Part shown: in pieces, positions 63,954 through 64,000 of the stretch | Layout of the letters: each line of letters starts with the position of its first letter | How positions within the stretch are numbered: position 1 is the stretch's first letter | Notes under the pieces: generated by a model | The model's input: the letters and a program-made list of their open reading frames with translations, nothing else | The model's database searches: none | Told to the model about the DNA's origin: nothing | Assembly (NCBI GenBank): GCA_964017155.1 | Contig: OZ024856.1 | Coordinates: 6,403,313 to 6,467,312 of the forward strand | Length of the DNA stretch: 64,000 nucleotides | From: Oasisia sp. SBJ-2009 | Lineage: Eukaryota > Annelida > Polychaeta > Sabellida > Siboglinidae | Reading direction: 5' to 3' | Position numbers and translations under genes: made by a program

Positions 63954-64000
63954 TTACGTTGTAAGTCTAATATTCACATAGAATACAGTTACCAGTAGAA

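Overview
The window is eukaryotic, most likely from an invertebrate animal. The evidence is GT/AG splice-like signals, degenerate non-LTR retrotransposons (LINEs), a Merlin-type (IS1016/ISXO2-like) DNA transposase remnant, AT-rich intergenic DNA and no bacterial gene organisation. The species cannot be fixed from the sequence. I see no intact host protein gene.

Positions 1 to about 56,375 are one head-to-tail macrosatellite: 36 complete monomers plus a partial one at each end. Monomers are mostly 1,557 or 1,564 bp, with 1,556, 1,549 and 1,548 bp variants, and are nearly identical. Counting each monomer from the stop codon of its antisense LINE frame (first at position 50), the layout is: offsets 0-254, the C-terminal end of a LINE ORF2 on the minus strand; about 261-804, two plus-strand segments that look like exons joined in frame by GT/AG signals, of unrecognised family; from 892 to about 1,295, the N-terminal part of a Merlin-type transposase on the plus strand, broken by a frameshift and a stop; from about 1,296 to the end, the LINE 3' UTR on the minus strand with its poly(A) signal and an 8-bp tail repeat. 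The monomer is therefore a three-part composite of a gene-like fragment, a truncated DNA transposon and an antisense LINE tail. None of its frames looks like a complete working protein.

Variants among monomers record the history of the array. A 7-bp indel, 1-bp deletions, an 8-bp loss and many single-base differences show an eight-monomer block (12,462 bp) present twice in succession, a two-monomer segment repeated 35,821 bp away, adjacent near-identical monomers (5 and 6), and chimeric monomers. This is what unequal exchange and gene conversion produce. The 7-bp-longer form keeps the Merlin zinc-ribbon frame, so it is probably ancestral.

The right flank (56,376-64,000) is non-repetitive at monomer scale. 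It holds two weak exon-like stretches (58,785-58,940 and 59,161-59,245), then a graveyard of mobile elements: two direct copies of an element with half a PHD-type zinc finger and a MAGEVGYE-like peptide (59,476 and 61,681), a decayed reverse-transcriptase tail (60,277-60,577), and pieces of an L1/Tx1-like LINE (ORF1 zinc-knuckle end, endonuclease start, and the endonuclease-RT linker) interrupted by the second PHD copy. Family names rest on motif recognition only; no database search was possible.
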